A stretch of DNA of 64,000 nucleotides from Tritrichomonas musculus (lineage: Eukaryota; Parabasalia; Tritrichomonadida; Tritrichomonadidae), in assembly GCA_039105265.1 (NCBI GenBank), contig JAPFFF010000023.1, positions 124,001 through 188,000 on the forward strand, written 5' to 3'. The notes beneath the pieces are model-generated. The model had not been told where the DNA came from. It did not search any database and saw only the letters and a list, made by a program, of their open reading frames with translations. Of the stretch, positions 1 through 9,424 are shown piece after piece. Both the position numbers and the translations under genes were made by a program. Position 1 is the stretch's first letter. Every line of letters starts with the position of its first letter.

Positions 1-193
1 TGAAAGAATTATAATTGTTGATAATAATCCTTGCTCTTTTTTAATGCATCCAGCAAATGCTATTCTGAGTTCAACGTGGGAAGGTGATAGAGATGATTGG
101 GAATTGCGTGATTATATTCTACCTCTTCTAAAACAATGCGAAAACGTTAAAGATGTTAGAAAAGTTCTTGCCGAAAATAAGCGAAGCATTTAG
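1..193 (+). CDS. C-terminus of an SCP/FCP1-like CTD phosphatase (partial)
   Basis: An open frame enters from the left edge and ends at TAG 191-193, giving about 63 residues. The segments IIIVDNNPCSF, HPANAIL, WEGDRDDWELRDY and LPLLKQC followed by DVRKVL match the end of the HAD-type NIF/SCP phosphatase domain. In that family a V-D-N/S-P strand is followed by a P-x-N-A-I loop, an acidic D-x-x-D-x-E-L stretch and a final DVR helix. Family members dephosphorylate serine in the RNA polymerase II C-terminal tail or in related phosphoproteins. The DxDx(T/V) nucleophile motif lies outside the window, so activity cannot be judged. The family call is inferred from motif order alone. Confidence 0.75.
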   Translation, partial: ERIIIVDNNPCSFLMHPANAILSSTWEGDRDDWELRDYILPLLKQCENVKDVRKVLAENKRSI

Positions 194-1972
194 AAATATA
201 TTTTATTGTCATGGTCCAGTTTTTTTTATGGCGGAGTTCGTATGATATTTTATATAATATATTATAATATTTTTCTTTCCACAAATTATAGAATTTATCG
301 GTTTGTACTTTTATTTAATTTAATTGGTTTTCCACGCTACTTCGTTATGTTCATTAATAACAGTTCTTTCTTTATTATTATTTATAGAGAACTATTATAT
401 ATAATATTTATCAAACATTTATGTATATTTCAATTTCATTCACATATTATTATTATTTTGTACCTATGTTAATAAATCTTTAATATATGATGAAAAATAT
501 TCTTTACGTTTTTTTTTTTTTTTTTTTTTTTTTGATGGGTGTGACACTCTTTTTTGGGCTTCAAAAAGTTTCAATTTCTAAAGTGCTTGCAAAAAAGATA
601 ATCCACCTCTTATAAAAAGTTTAACTTTTTGAAAACATTTCAATGAAAACTCGTTGTTAAGTGGATTATCGTTTTTGAAACCACTTTATTTGAGTTTTAT
701 GATTTATTTTGTAATAATAATATATTTTCTTATTTATTTGATAGTCATCAATATAAATAAACTAACCTGATAATCATCAAGTTTTTTTTGACACCACAAA
801 CTAACAGATCTCTCATCATAAAAGATATTATTCAAAAACATTGATATAATTTGATTTTATAGACATATCTTATCGATGATAGAACATGATCATTTATAAT
901 TATTTCGTAATTAAGGCAAAAAAGTTAATTTAATAATTATATTGTCAATATTTCAAAATATAATAGTTTTTTCTTCTTTATTTTGCTATATCTAATTTTA
1001 TCTAATCATACTCTATAAATTATATATTTTGCCTGAACATAACTTCAAAGATAAAGTTTAGTTTGGAGAAAAATCTTATCAAATTCAAAAAGACTGATAT
1101 GTGAAATGAAAAGATTTTAATAATTTTGGCATGTTATATGAAATTCATCATTTTAAAAGCTAAAATTTCAATTGCTCATAAAAAATTATCTTTTGATTTT
1201 TGATAGTTTCTAATTAATTTTTAATGTATTATTAATGAATCATTGAATGGTAAAAAAAATTAAAATACTATGAGAAAACGTTTTCTCACTTTTTCAAAAT
1301 ATATTCAATTTTCCAACCACATTTTATTTTTCTATCATAGAAATAAAAAAATTTCAATGAAATGATTAAATATAAAAAATAATAAGTTCAAATATTTAAA
1401 AAAATAATAAGTTCAAATATTTAAAAATGTTATTCGTTTGATTTGATATTATTTAAATTAATGTTTTAATAGTATATTTATTTTTTATAAAACTATATAT
1501 ATGGATTCCAAATTTTGTATTCATTCAATCTGATTTTCAATTTCAATAAATTAAATAAACGTTTTACAAAAAAAAAAAAAAAAAAAAAAAAAATGGTGCC
1601 ACCTTGATATCAAAAAATAAGAGATTGTATTTTTATGTATAAATTTTAAAGTAATTAAAAAATATTGCAAATATCAAAGAATTAATTGTAATTTTTTATG
1701 AAAGTCTATGAGATAAAAGCTGAATAATAATGAATTTTTTCAGAGAATATTGAAAGCTTTCTCAATTTTATATAAACTAACTTTAAATAGATTTATCTTC
1801 AAATATTAATATGTAAATTATTATTTTTAATAAAAATAATTTTATAAAATATATTTAAATTTAAAAAAAAATGCAATTCTAACATTATTGAATTATTGGT
1901 GATTTCATTTAAGAATGGCCAAATATAGTATTAAATGTATTATTTTCGCTTTTTCAAAAGGGATTTTATTAT
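194..1972. other. A/T-rich intergenic stretch without a supported gene
   Basis: I see no credible gene here. A T25 run (509-533) and an A26 run (1568-1593) face each other in inverted orientation about 1 kb apart. GATAATCCAC (597-606) and GTGGATTATC (661-670) form a 10-bp inverted repeat. A 25-bp unit is present twice in tandem at about 1374-1424. The frame at 206-472 is hydrophobic low-complexity sequence with no ATG at its start. Confidence 0.6.
1374..1424. repeat. 25-bp tandem duplication
   Basis: The core AATAAGTTCAAATATTTAAA occurs twice in a row with a period of 25 bases, within A/T-rich spacer DNA. It is probably replication slippage, and no function is evident. Confidence 0.7.
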
Positions 1973-3598
1973 ATGTGTTTTGCCTGGAAAGTAGAAATTG
2001 ATGTTAATTCAAATGATCGAATAGAAGCTTCCGCTAACACCAGAACGAAAACTGAAGGTGCTCATATATATCAGAGTCAATCATCAAATCAGCAAGATTT
2101 AGAAGAAGTAAATTCTGATGATGAAACAATTCGATGTGAATTTGATATGTATTCTAGAAATCTTTTTTCTTCTCAGCAATTAAGTGAAATTACAAAATCA
2201 CTTAATTTTTTTAATTCTCACCCTAGACTCGTTAATATTAAAGTTTTTCAGCGAATACTAAATATCATGAACAATATGGTAGAAAACCAGCAGGAATATG
2301 AAGATATTCTAAAAATTCTTCTTGAGTTAATCAGAAGATCAATTGAAGGACAAAACGATTTTTGCATTTTTTTTTTTCAAGAAGGATATTATTCATGTAT
2401 TAGTAATTTTTTTACTGGTATTGATGACCAATACTGTATATATGATATGAGTTTAGCCAAATATGCATTAAATATATTAACAAGCATATCAAATACTTCT
2501 TCTCGATATGCAAAAATGCTTTTTCAATGTGGATTATGTGATGATTTAAGTGCACTTTTTCCCATCCTAACAACAAAACCAAAATCGCCTAACTGGGAAA
2601 ATGATCACTTGGATATTTTTATAAGTTTATTCAATCTAATAATAAGTCTTCTTCATTATCCAGATATTTTTGTTGATAAAGATACATCAAGTATTCTGCT
2701 TATTCCGAATATTTATCTGCAAATTTTTCAATTTATATTAATTGATATTAATAGATCACAAGAAATTAGCTTGGCTTTATCTTTTATTCGTCAATGTTTT
2801 ATATGTATTAAATTTTTTGAAGCTGTAAATATATCTAAAGATACATTAATTGAGTTGTTTAATAATCGCGAAATTTTTCATTGGATAATTGAATTGTCTT
2901 TTTCAGAAAATGCAGATGACAATTATATAAAATTCAATGCAACAGATGCTCTAATTGCGATTTCATCAAATTATGATATATTTTCAATTTCTCTCTTAAA
3001 TGAGCCTACCTTTAGAAACTTTTTGATTAATCTAAATTCAAGCAATGAAATTGATTCAAATCTTCTCACTAATATTTGTGTTATTCTTCGAAATTTATTT
3101 GCATGTGATGATCCAAGAATAATAGATTTCATTTTTTGTGAAAAAATAATGAGTTTTATTAAATATCAAATGAACAGTATATATGTAATCAAATTTGAAG
3201 CGGTTTTTTCATTTTTGAATCTAGTTTTGTTTTATAAGAATCAAAACGAAAATTCATCTCTTTTTCTTAGAAAACTTGAATCATACTTAGACGAAAATTC
3301 TGATATTTTGTATTTATTAGTTGATTCTCTTTTAATTTTTAATGAAGAATCTTTCTTAAAATCAATTCTTCCTGCATTTATTGTAATTATAAATATTGGA
3401 GAACAAAAGATAAAAAAAGCGCAAAAAAATACATATGCAAAGATTTTAAATGATTGTAACCTCCTTGAAAATCTTGATCAACTTCAACAGCAGAATACGA
3501 ATGAAGATATCGATTTTTACAGTAATATAGAAATGATAAAAAGTTTGATTGAGCAAGCAATGATATTTGATAGAGAAAACAAGAATAGTGATTATTGA
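1973..3598 (+). CDS. ARM/HEAT-like helical-repeat protein, function unknown
   Basis: This intronless frame encodes 541 aa from an ATG at 1973. After an acidic, low-complexity N-terminus (about residues 1-55), the protein is a run of amphipathic helices rich in leucine, isoleucine and phenylalanine. Helices such as ILKILLELIRRSI, ALNILTSISN and LLTNICVILRNLFA have the spacing of armadillo/HEAT-type repeats. No catalytic motif, signal peptide or membrane segment is evident. Trichomonads have many divergent ARM-like proteins of this size, so a scaffold or transport-adaptor role is possible but is only inference. Codon use is as AT-rich as in the neighbours. Confidence 0.6.
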   Translation: MCFAWKVEIDVNSNDRIEASANTRTKTEGAHIYQSQSSNQQDLEEVNSDDETIRCEFDMYSRNLFSSQQLSEITKSLNFFNSHPRLVNIKVFQRILNIMNNMVENQQEYEDILKILLELIRRSIEGQNDFCIFFFQEGYYSCISNFFTGIDDQYCIYDMSLAKYALNILTSISNTSSRYAKMLFQCGLCDDLSALFPILTTKPKSPNWENDHLDIFISLFNLIISLLHYPDIFVDKDTSSILLIPNIYLQIFQFILIDINRSQEISLALSFIRQCFICIKFFEAVNISKDTLIELFNNREIFHWIIELSFSENADDNYIKFNATDALIAISSNYDIFSISLLNEPTFRNFLINLNSSNEIDSNLLTNICVILRNLFACDDPRIIDFIFCEKIMSFIKYQMNSIYVIKFEAVFSFLNLVLFYKNQNENSSLFLRKLESYLDENSDILYLLVDSLLIFNEESFLKSILPAFIVIINIGEQKIKKAQKNTYAKILNDCNLLENLDQLQQQNTNEDIDFYSNIEMIKSLIEQAMIFDRENKNSDY

Positions 3599-3815
3599 AG
3601 ATAAATATATAATTTATTTTATTGTTATTAATAAATATATGGTCATATTAAATTCAGTATTAATTTTTTTCTTACAATGAATTATTGATATTAATGTGTC
3701 TTTTGAGTAATTTACCAATATCATTAAAGATAAAGTGTTAGTTTTTTGTAAAAAGTAATTGGAAATTAAAAAACGTCTTTTACTATAAACAAACATAAAA
3801 AAAAAAAAAAATAGG

Positions 3816-5540
3816 CTATTTTTTCCCTTTTGAAGTTGGGATATACAATTTCAAGGCAGACTCAGCTTCTCTTGGAATTATGGTTAAATTCAAAATATCA
3901 TTATATTCTATATCGTCAATTTTAACGGTCAATGGTTCTTTATGAGACTTACTTAAACTCAAAACAACTTTGGTCAATCCTTTCTTTTTCTTTTTTTTAG
4001 TAGTCGATGATGAATTGTTAACAGGCATCCAAGAGGCATATAGAGTTGCATCAAAAATAGTCAAAATATACATATAATTGAATTTTAATGTCTGATTCTT
4101 GGTTCCATCTTTTGTTATTAGAGTTGATTTCAGTTGAAAAGCATTAGATTTTTTTGACTCGCCATTGATTTTGCCAATTTCAAGCATAGAGACCATCGGA
4201 ACAGTGAATTGGCTTTTCATTGTTGATATTAAGACATCTGCTAAATATAAATTAACGCTTGATAAAGGATTTTCAGTTAAATATCTTACTTCCGAGTTGA
4301 TAACTGAAGATGCATTTTGAATGGAAGAGTTTTCTATAAATAAGTTAAACCAATCATCTGTCAAAAAGTGTTTTGAGTATGATGATATGCCGGAATCAGA
4401 ACTTTCAGTCTCATCAAAAGAATTCGAGCCTGAATCCGAATCTGAAGAGCTTGATTCTGATGTTGAGTTTGAATCAGAATCTGATTGATGGTGATGCTGG
4501 TGATGTGAATTTGTATTATTGTTAGCATTTGAATTAGAGACTGATGTAATTAAATTGCATTTGCTATAAATGAAAGATATCTTTCGTGCTAAGTGTGATT
4601 TATCTTTAACAAGAGGGATATGAATGAAATCAAATGCGTCATTTGATAAACAATCTTTATCTCGCATTGAAATAAAATGTTTCAATACGTTGCATGAAAA
4701 TAAGTCATCTCCAGCTATAATGAAAATGAATGGGTATTTGGTTGATGGGAGATATTCTTGCTCTGCAATGTCAAAAATTAATTGTATCACTTGTGAATCA
4801 GAAATTGGGAGAACAAAATCATTCATTGAAGTATTTTGATGTAGTGTATGTCCTTGTGGTGTTCGATCATCGAGAATTAAAAGTCGGTTCTTTTTGAATA
4901 AGTCTGATATCGTTTTCTCAAAATGTGCTGTTACTACAGGTAATTCGCTTTCACTTTCACTATCTGAATTAAATATGCGGGTGGATTTATTTATGAGTTG
5001 TAAAGGAGGTGACGTTTTGGAGAGGCAGAGCGAGTATATTTCAACATTAATTGATGCGGTAGTTTCATTGTCTTTACGAAATATTAAATTTGTTTGCATT
5101 GAATTTTGAAGAACTTGTGAAAGATCTATTATAGCAGATCCCAGTGTTTTTGATCTGGATATTACAGGTGATAATGATTCTACATCAAATTCTAAATTGT
5201 TTTGATGTCCTATCCTAACATCATGCTTGTATTCAAGAAGAACTCTGATATCTAATTTCATTTCTGAATAACCTGCTTGATTTTGGGCATTTTGTAAAAT
5301 AGATAAAAATGAATCATCAAGTTGAATTGATGATGTTCGAACAACACGAGCACTGTTAGGAACAGAAATACGAATTCGAAGTTTATGATTTTTATCTAAT
5401 TGTGAAGGTTTGATTTGTAGCGATGTAATCCTCAACCAACAGTTTCGAGGAATTAAATATGTTTCTTGTGATTGCTGTTGAGCAGGACTTTCTAATTTTT
5501 CAGAAAGGATAATTGATTGTAATGATTTTATATTCTTCAT
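3816..5540 (-). CDS. PACS-like (phosphofurin acidic cluster sorting) protein
   Basis: The 574-aa protein starts at ATG 5540, with TCATA about 10 bases upstream. Residues about 30-175 form a beta-rich C2-like N-terminal domain with LRIRISVP, MKLDIRVLLEY and AIIDLSQVLQ. The middle and C-terminus follow the order of the PACS C-terminal domain: FIFIIAGDDLF, then FDFIHIPLVKDKSHLARKIS (PACS: RFLVIPLG..H.VARYL), then DDWFNLF, VRYLTE, ADVLIST, VPMVSMLEIGKI and a Lys-rich KGLTKVVLSLS strand before IDDIEYNDI. A Ser/Asp/Asn/His-rich spacer interrupts the domain. In animals PACS proteins link acidic-cluster cargo to AP-1/COPI between the Golgi, endosomes and ER. Function here is inferred from homology. 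Confidence 0.65.
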   Translation of the reverse strand: MKNIKSLQSIILSEKLESPAQQQSQETYLIPRNCWLRITSLQIKPSQLDKNHKLRIRISVPNSARVVRTSSIQLDDSFLSILQNAQNQAGYSEMKLDIRVLLEYKHDVRIGHQNNLEFDVESLSPVISRSKTLGSAIIDLSQVLQNSMQTNLIFRKDNETTASINVEIYSLCLSKTSPPLQLINKSTRIFNSDSESESELPVVTAHFEKTISDLFKKNRLLILDDRTPQGHTLHQNTSMNDFVLPISDSQVIQLIFDIAEQEYLPSTKYPFIFIIAGDDLFSCNVLKHFISMRDKDCLSNDAFDFIHIPLVKDKSHLARKISFIYSKCNLITSVSNSNANNNTNSHHQHHHQSDSDSNSTSESSSSDSDSGSNSFDETESSDSGISSYSKHFLTDDWFNLFIENSSIQNASSVINSEVRYLTENPLSSVNLYLADVLISTMKSQFTVPMVSMLEIGKINGESKKSNAFQLKSTLITKDGTKNQTLKFNYMYILTIFDATLYASWMPVNNSSSTTKKKKKKGLTKVVLSLSKSHKEPLTVKIDDIEYNDILNLTIIPREAESALKLYIPTSKGKK

Positions 5541-5940
5541 TTTTTCTATGACGAAATTAATCGTTTTGGTATAATATTGGCCTAGTAAATGAAATAAAAT
5601 TCAATTTCTTTTCAATTTAATAAAATAATTGCCTATTTCGTGAATTAGATTATTTAAGTTGATTTACATGTATGTTTCAGTTTTAAAATTGATTGTGTTT
5701 ATTTATCAGAAAAAATTCGACTCAAAAATATGATCAAATTTTTCAATTATATGATTATTTTTTCAATGGGCAGTGAGCTATTACTCACAAAAAAAAAAAA
5801 AAAAAGCGAAAGCAAAGGCTGGAAGTTATCAAGAATAATTTATTCATACACAAATTATATTTGAATTAGTATATTTGTAAAATAAAGGTATAATAGTATA
5901 ATATATATATATGTTTGAATGATCATTCAACTAATATATA
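5541..5940. other. Intergenic, no gene seen
   Basis: This A/T-rich spacer upstream of the PACS-like gene ends just past the 3' end of the ubiquitin-fold gene. It contains an A-run near 5790-5805 and a perfect 16-bp palindrome, TTGAATGATCATTCAA, at 5916-5931. Confidence 0.6.
5547..5551 (-). promoter_or_regulatory. Initiator-like TCATA upstream of the PACS-like gene
   Basis: TCATA lies about 10 bases before the ATG at 5540. It fits the trichomonad initiator TCA(C/T)(A/T), in which transcription starts at the A. Confidence 0.4.
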
Positions 5941-6573
5941 TCAATTATCATATGCTTCTTTATCATTGACTGACCATACAATTGGAAGAGGATCACAATT
6001 AGGCATATCACTTATAACTTCAATATTTTTCTTATCATAATTAGATATATTTTCAAAATTAGAATTTAAGTCGAAATCAGTTGATTCTATATTGTCATCT
6101 TGGGAATACTGGTTGATAATCTTCCTTTTCATTGAATTGTATGCTTTCTTTTTGTTCTCTAACCTCATTTGATGGAGATCACGAAGTCTCAACATTTCAT
6201 TTGACAATTTTTTGTTCATCATAACTTCCACTTTTGTTTTAAATGATTCATTGTCAGATGTCATGTTGATCCACTTTATCGATTGTTCTGAATTTTCTTT
6301 CGGAATAGCCACTATCGTATCATTTGTCGAAATCCCATAATCACTGAAAGTTTTTTGTTCATCAAGAGTCTGTCCAGCAAAAACGAATGCATAAGTTGAG
6401 TTCTTTTTGATATCGTTACCAAAATAAGAAAACTCGACACGTAATGAATTGATTTTCATTTCCGTCTTTATAATGAACTTCTTTATGAAACGGCCTGGAT
6501 AACAAATAAAGATTGGAAAGTAAGAATCAAGTGAATATTCATTGTAAAATGTCTGGGTAATCTTAAGACTCAT
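5941..6573 (-). CDS. Ubiquitin-like-fold protein
   Basis: The 210-aa protein starts at ATG 6573. Residues about 40-92 look like a ubiquitin fold. The segment FVFAGQTLDEQKTFSDYGI followed by STNDTIVAIP matches the ubiquitin pattern (I/L)FAGK.L.D...L.DY.I....T(L/I). The rest is Lys/Asn-rich and helical (LRLRDLHQMRLENKKKAY) with an acidic tail. There is no C-terminal Gly-Gly, so it is unlikely to be a conjugated modifier. An adaptor or divergent UBL-containing protein is more likely. No second domain was recognised. Confidence 0.6.
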   Translation of the reverse strand: MSLKITQTFYNEYSLDSYFPIFICYPGRFIKKFIIKTEMKINSLRVEFSYFGNDIKKNSTYAFVFAGQTLDEQKTFSDYGISTNDTIVAIPKENSEQSIKWINMTSDNESFKTKVEVMMNKKLSNEMLRLRDLHQMRLENKKKAYNSMKRKIINQYSQDDNIESTDFDLNSNFENISNYDKKNIEVISDMPNCDPLPIVWSVNDKEAYDN

Positions 6574-7165
6574 GAATATATTTGATTCCGATCAAACAAA
6601 ATATGTATGATACGATTAAACAAAATATCAATTCAAATATTTCTAAAAAAAATTCAAAACTTATTCTACTCATTTATGAATATATTTGATTTGGTTGTTT
6701 TTTAAATAAATAAATGAACATCTGTTCTAATTAAAATGGTATTAATTGGTCTTTTCCTGATTCACAATTTAATTCAAAAAAAAGAGTTTTAATTCAAAAA
6801 AATAAATTTGAATTGGAAAAGCTATATGAAAGCAATATTTTATTTTGAAAGTTATATTTGTTTTTTTAGGTTATGAAATGTAAATATTATTAAATTTATA
6901 TTTATTCTTTAAATAATCGCTGGAGAACTTGACGAAAGAATCGATGATTTACATATCACATCACTTTATGTACGATTATATCTATTGAAAATATAAAGTT
7001 TTTAATTTTAAAAATATTGGTGTTTTGAGGTTTCGATTTTTAAACGGAATTTTTTTTGGTTTTTTTAAAGTCAAAGTTTATGATAGTTATGATTGATTTA
7101 AATAAGCATATGGGTAGCATATAAAAATAAAAAGAAATATGAATCAAAATAAAAACAATACCAGT
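6574..7165. other. Intergenic, no gene seen
   Basis: This is A/T-rich spacer between two minus-strand genes. It holds only short near-repeats such as TTAATTCAAAAAA, and no open frame with coding character. Confidence 0.55.
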
Positions 7166-8533
7166 TTAATGTTTAAATATAATTGCAAGTATTAAGATTA
7201 ACACAACTATCCCGATTAATTTAAAGTTGGTTCCTTGCTGACTAGATTCTGTTTTGGGTGTACTAGGAGAAGCTACTTTCTGTTGAGAAGATTGTGCAGG
7301 TTTTATTGGTTCTGATGGTGATTCTGGTGGTTCAGATGGTGGTTTAGGTGCCACTAATGGTGGTTCTGGTGGTTCTGATGGTGGCTTAGGTGGTTCTGAT
7401 GGTGGTTTAGGTGGTTCTGATGGTGGTTTGGGTGGTTCTGATGGTGGTTCAGGTGCTGTTTCATTTGTGTTTTTATAATATAGAGTATTTGTTGCTGCGC
7501 CAGGTTCGGCTTGTTTGATAAAAGTTTTTAATGTCTTTCTATCTTCATATTTATTTGTATCTCTGTTGAATTCTGGTGCAACTTCAAAATGAACTAATTT
7601 TTCAATGCTTTCAATATCTTCATCGTTGATTAGATCATTAAAATTAATTTCTTGTGAGAGCAAATTTTTGAAAACAGCTTTTCGATCAAGTTTTTCGACT
7701 CTTTTTATAAAAGGATGAGTTAAAAGTTGTTCTGCTGTTGGTCTACGATCAGATCTGTAAATCATGCAATTGCAAACGAAATCTTGAAATTCTTTAGATA
7801 GCCCATCCTTATTTCTAAAGCCAGGGAAACCATTTGCAACAATTTCATTCATAGCTCTGGTAGGTGGGAACTCGCAATAAGGTGGAGCACCTTCAACCAA
7901 TTCAACAGCTGTTGCACCAGCACTCCATACATCAACTGGATAAGAATATTTAGTAACTCCATCATTAAAGATAACTTCAGGAGCCATCCAATAAGGAGTT
8001 CCCATGATTGAAGAAGTATGAACAGTTGAATTATCAAATTTTCTTGATACACCAAAATCTGTAATTTTAATTGAATAGTTGGAAGACATTAAGATATTGG
8101 CAGCTTTTATATCTCGATGAATTACATGATACTTATCTCGAAGTAAAGCTAAAGCGCTAAGTAAGTCATGCATAACAAAAGCCGTTTGGTCTTCATTAAG
8201 AGTTTCTTCATTATAGTCCATGATATCTCTTAATGATCCCCTATCACAATAATCCATAATAATCATAAGTTTTGGATTTGATTTGGGAAACAAGATTGTT
8301 CCATAAAAGTTAACAGTATATTCGCTGTAAACTGATTTCATTATTTCCATTTCTTTATTGATTTCTTTGCGTTCTTGTTCCTCAAGGTCCAGAAAGAGCT
8401 TTCCTGCATAATGTTTTCCAGTTGGAATGTGTTCAATTTCTAAAACTTGGCCAAATGCGCCGCATCCAAGTAGTCGAACTGCTCTGAAATCATCTGGATC
8501 TGTTTTTGAGTCAAAGATTGGCTTCTCTGACAT
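7166..8533 (-). CDS. STE20/MST-like protein kinase with a C-terminal membrane anchor
   Basis: The ATG at 8533 (MSEKPIF) is chosen because TCATT lies 7-11 bases before it. The open frame continues upstream but has no earlier ATG there. The kinase domain (about residues 15-270) has the glycine loop GCGAFGQV, Lys45, HRD 139-141 (HRDIKAANIL), DFG 159-161 and the activation segment SSIMGTPYWMAPEV, typical of STE20/MST kinases. An acidic linker follows, then seven Pro-rich 7-residue repeats (PSEPPKP type). The protein ends in about 20 hydrophobic residues (LIGIVVLILILAIIF) plus KH. With no N-terminal signal, this predicts a tail-anchored kinase with its catalytic domain facing the cytosol. The anchored topology is inference. 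Confidence 0.85.
   Translation of the reverse strand: MSEKPIFDSKTDPDDFRAVRLLGCGAFGQVLEIEHIPTGKHYAGKLFLDLEEQERKEINKEMEIMKSVYSEYTVNFYGTILFPKSNPKLMIIMDYCDRGSLRDIMDYNEETLNEDQTAFVMHDLLSALALLRDKYHVIHRDIKAANILMSSNYSIKITDFGVSRKFDNSTVHTSSIMGTPYWMAPEVIFNDGVTKYSYPVDVWSAGATAVELVEGAPPYCEFPPTRAMNEIVANGFPGFRNKDGLSKEFQDFVCNCMIYRSDRRPTAEQLLTHPFIKRVEKLDRKAVFKNLLSQEINFNDLINDEDIESIEKLVHFEVAPEFNRDTNKYEDRKTLKTFIKQAEPGAATNTLYYKNTNETAPEPPSEPPKPPSEPPKPPSEPPKPPSEPPEPPLVAPKPPSEPPESPSEPIKPAQSSQQKVASPSTPKTESSQQGTNFKLIGIVVLILILAIIFKH
7301..7455 (-). repeat. 21-bp repeats encoding PSEPPKP
   Basis: About seven 21-bp units encode PSEPPKP or variants (PSEPPEP, PLVAPKP, PSEPPES, PSEPIKP). They form a stalk-like spacer between the kinase domain and the C-terminal hydrophobic anchor. 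The central copies are nearly identical, pointing to recent expansion. Confidence 0.8.
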
Positions 8534-8539
8534 AAAAAA

Positions 8540-8544
8540 AATGA
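8540..8544 (-). promoter_or_regulatory. Initiator-like TCATT for the STE kinase
   Basis: On the minus strand the sequence reads GATTCATTTTTTTT and then the ATG at 8533. TCATT fits the trichomonad Inr and supports this ATG as the start. Confidence 0.5.
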
Positions 8545-8946
8545 ATCGGTATATCGTTTCATACAAAAAGTTCAATTAATTTTTTAAGTTATTCAATTAT
8601 TTGTAAAAATAACTTAAAGTGTAAATTTTATATTATTTGTAGAATTTAGACTTGTTATTTATAAAAAAAAAGCAATTCTGAAAAATTGAGTTTATCATTT
8701 AAAACATTAATCATTTGAATAAAGTATTGAAAATTTTACAATAGATCACTTTAGTATTCCGTTTACTATTTCCGAAAAAAAAAGTGACCAATTTTTTTTA
8801 TTTTGATATTATATTGAAACATATTTATTAATATTAGTTTGTAAATCAAGTTTATAAACATTTTATACTTATTATATTTAAAGATAAATTCTAATATATT
8901 AGACTGTATTAAGAAATTTGATGAATTAAAATGAAAAATTGAGAAG
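8545..8946. other. Intergenic, no gene seen
   Basis: This is A/T-rich spacer between the STE kinase promoter and the MITE at 8953. An open frame crossing 8766-9092 runs into the MITE and is low complexity, so I do not call it a gene. Confidence 0.5.
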
Positions 8947-8952
8947 TTTACA

Positions 8953-9424
8953 CTAGGCTTGTTATTCTCCGATTCTCGAGATCGATAATTGATTGACTTT
9001 TTGATATCGATACATAAATATGCACTGATTCTCGAGATCGATTTCAGAGATCGAGAATTTTTTTTCTCAGCTTTTGATATCAGAATTTTCAATTGAACTT
9101 TTTGATAAATATATGATCGTAATTGAATCTCAAATATTTCAATAAAAAGAATGTATTTTTGATTTTAATCTTAATATAAACATCAATACATTATATTATT
9201 TATTTTTAAATATTTAAAAATCACAAATACGAATTTTAAAAAAAGATAAATCTGTTTGAGATCTCGAGATCTCGGTAATTGATATCAAGTTTACAATTAT
9301 TTTTATATCACATTTCATATCTTGATAATCGATAATCTCGATACCAGATTTTTAAACTGATAATCGAGTATCAGATGTAAAAAAGTGACGTTTTTGATAT
9401 CGATTCTCAAAAAAACAAGCCTAG
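8953..9424. mobile_element. 472-bp MITE-like element with CTAGGCTTGTT inverted ends
   Basis: The left end CTAGGCTTGTT (8953-8963) is the exact inverse of AACAAGCCTAG (9414-9424). The match continues imperfectly inward, with GATTCTC..GATCGAT on the left and GAGAATCGATATC on the right. Flanking TTTACA (8947-8952) and TTTGCA (9425-9430) may be a 6-bp target duplication with one mismatch. The interior has many CTCGAGATCGAT and GATATCGAT motifs and no open frame, so it would be a non-autonomous DNA transposon. The superfamily is unknown. Confidence 0.7.

Noticed and set aside
206-472. Hydrophobic 88-codon frame after the phosphatase tail
   Set aside because: It has no ATG at its start and is a low-complexity Ile/Phe/Tyr sequence expected from A/T-rich DNA. 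There is no motif.
3614-3796. 60-codon minus-strand frame between two genes
   Set aside because: It is short and A/T-composition driven, with no recognisable feature and no promoter element.
8766-9092. 108-codon minus-strand frame
   Set aside because: It straddles the boundary and left end of the 472-bp MITE. The coding potential is accidental.
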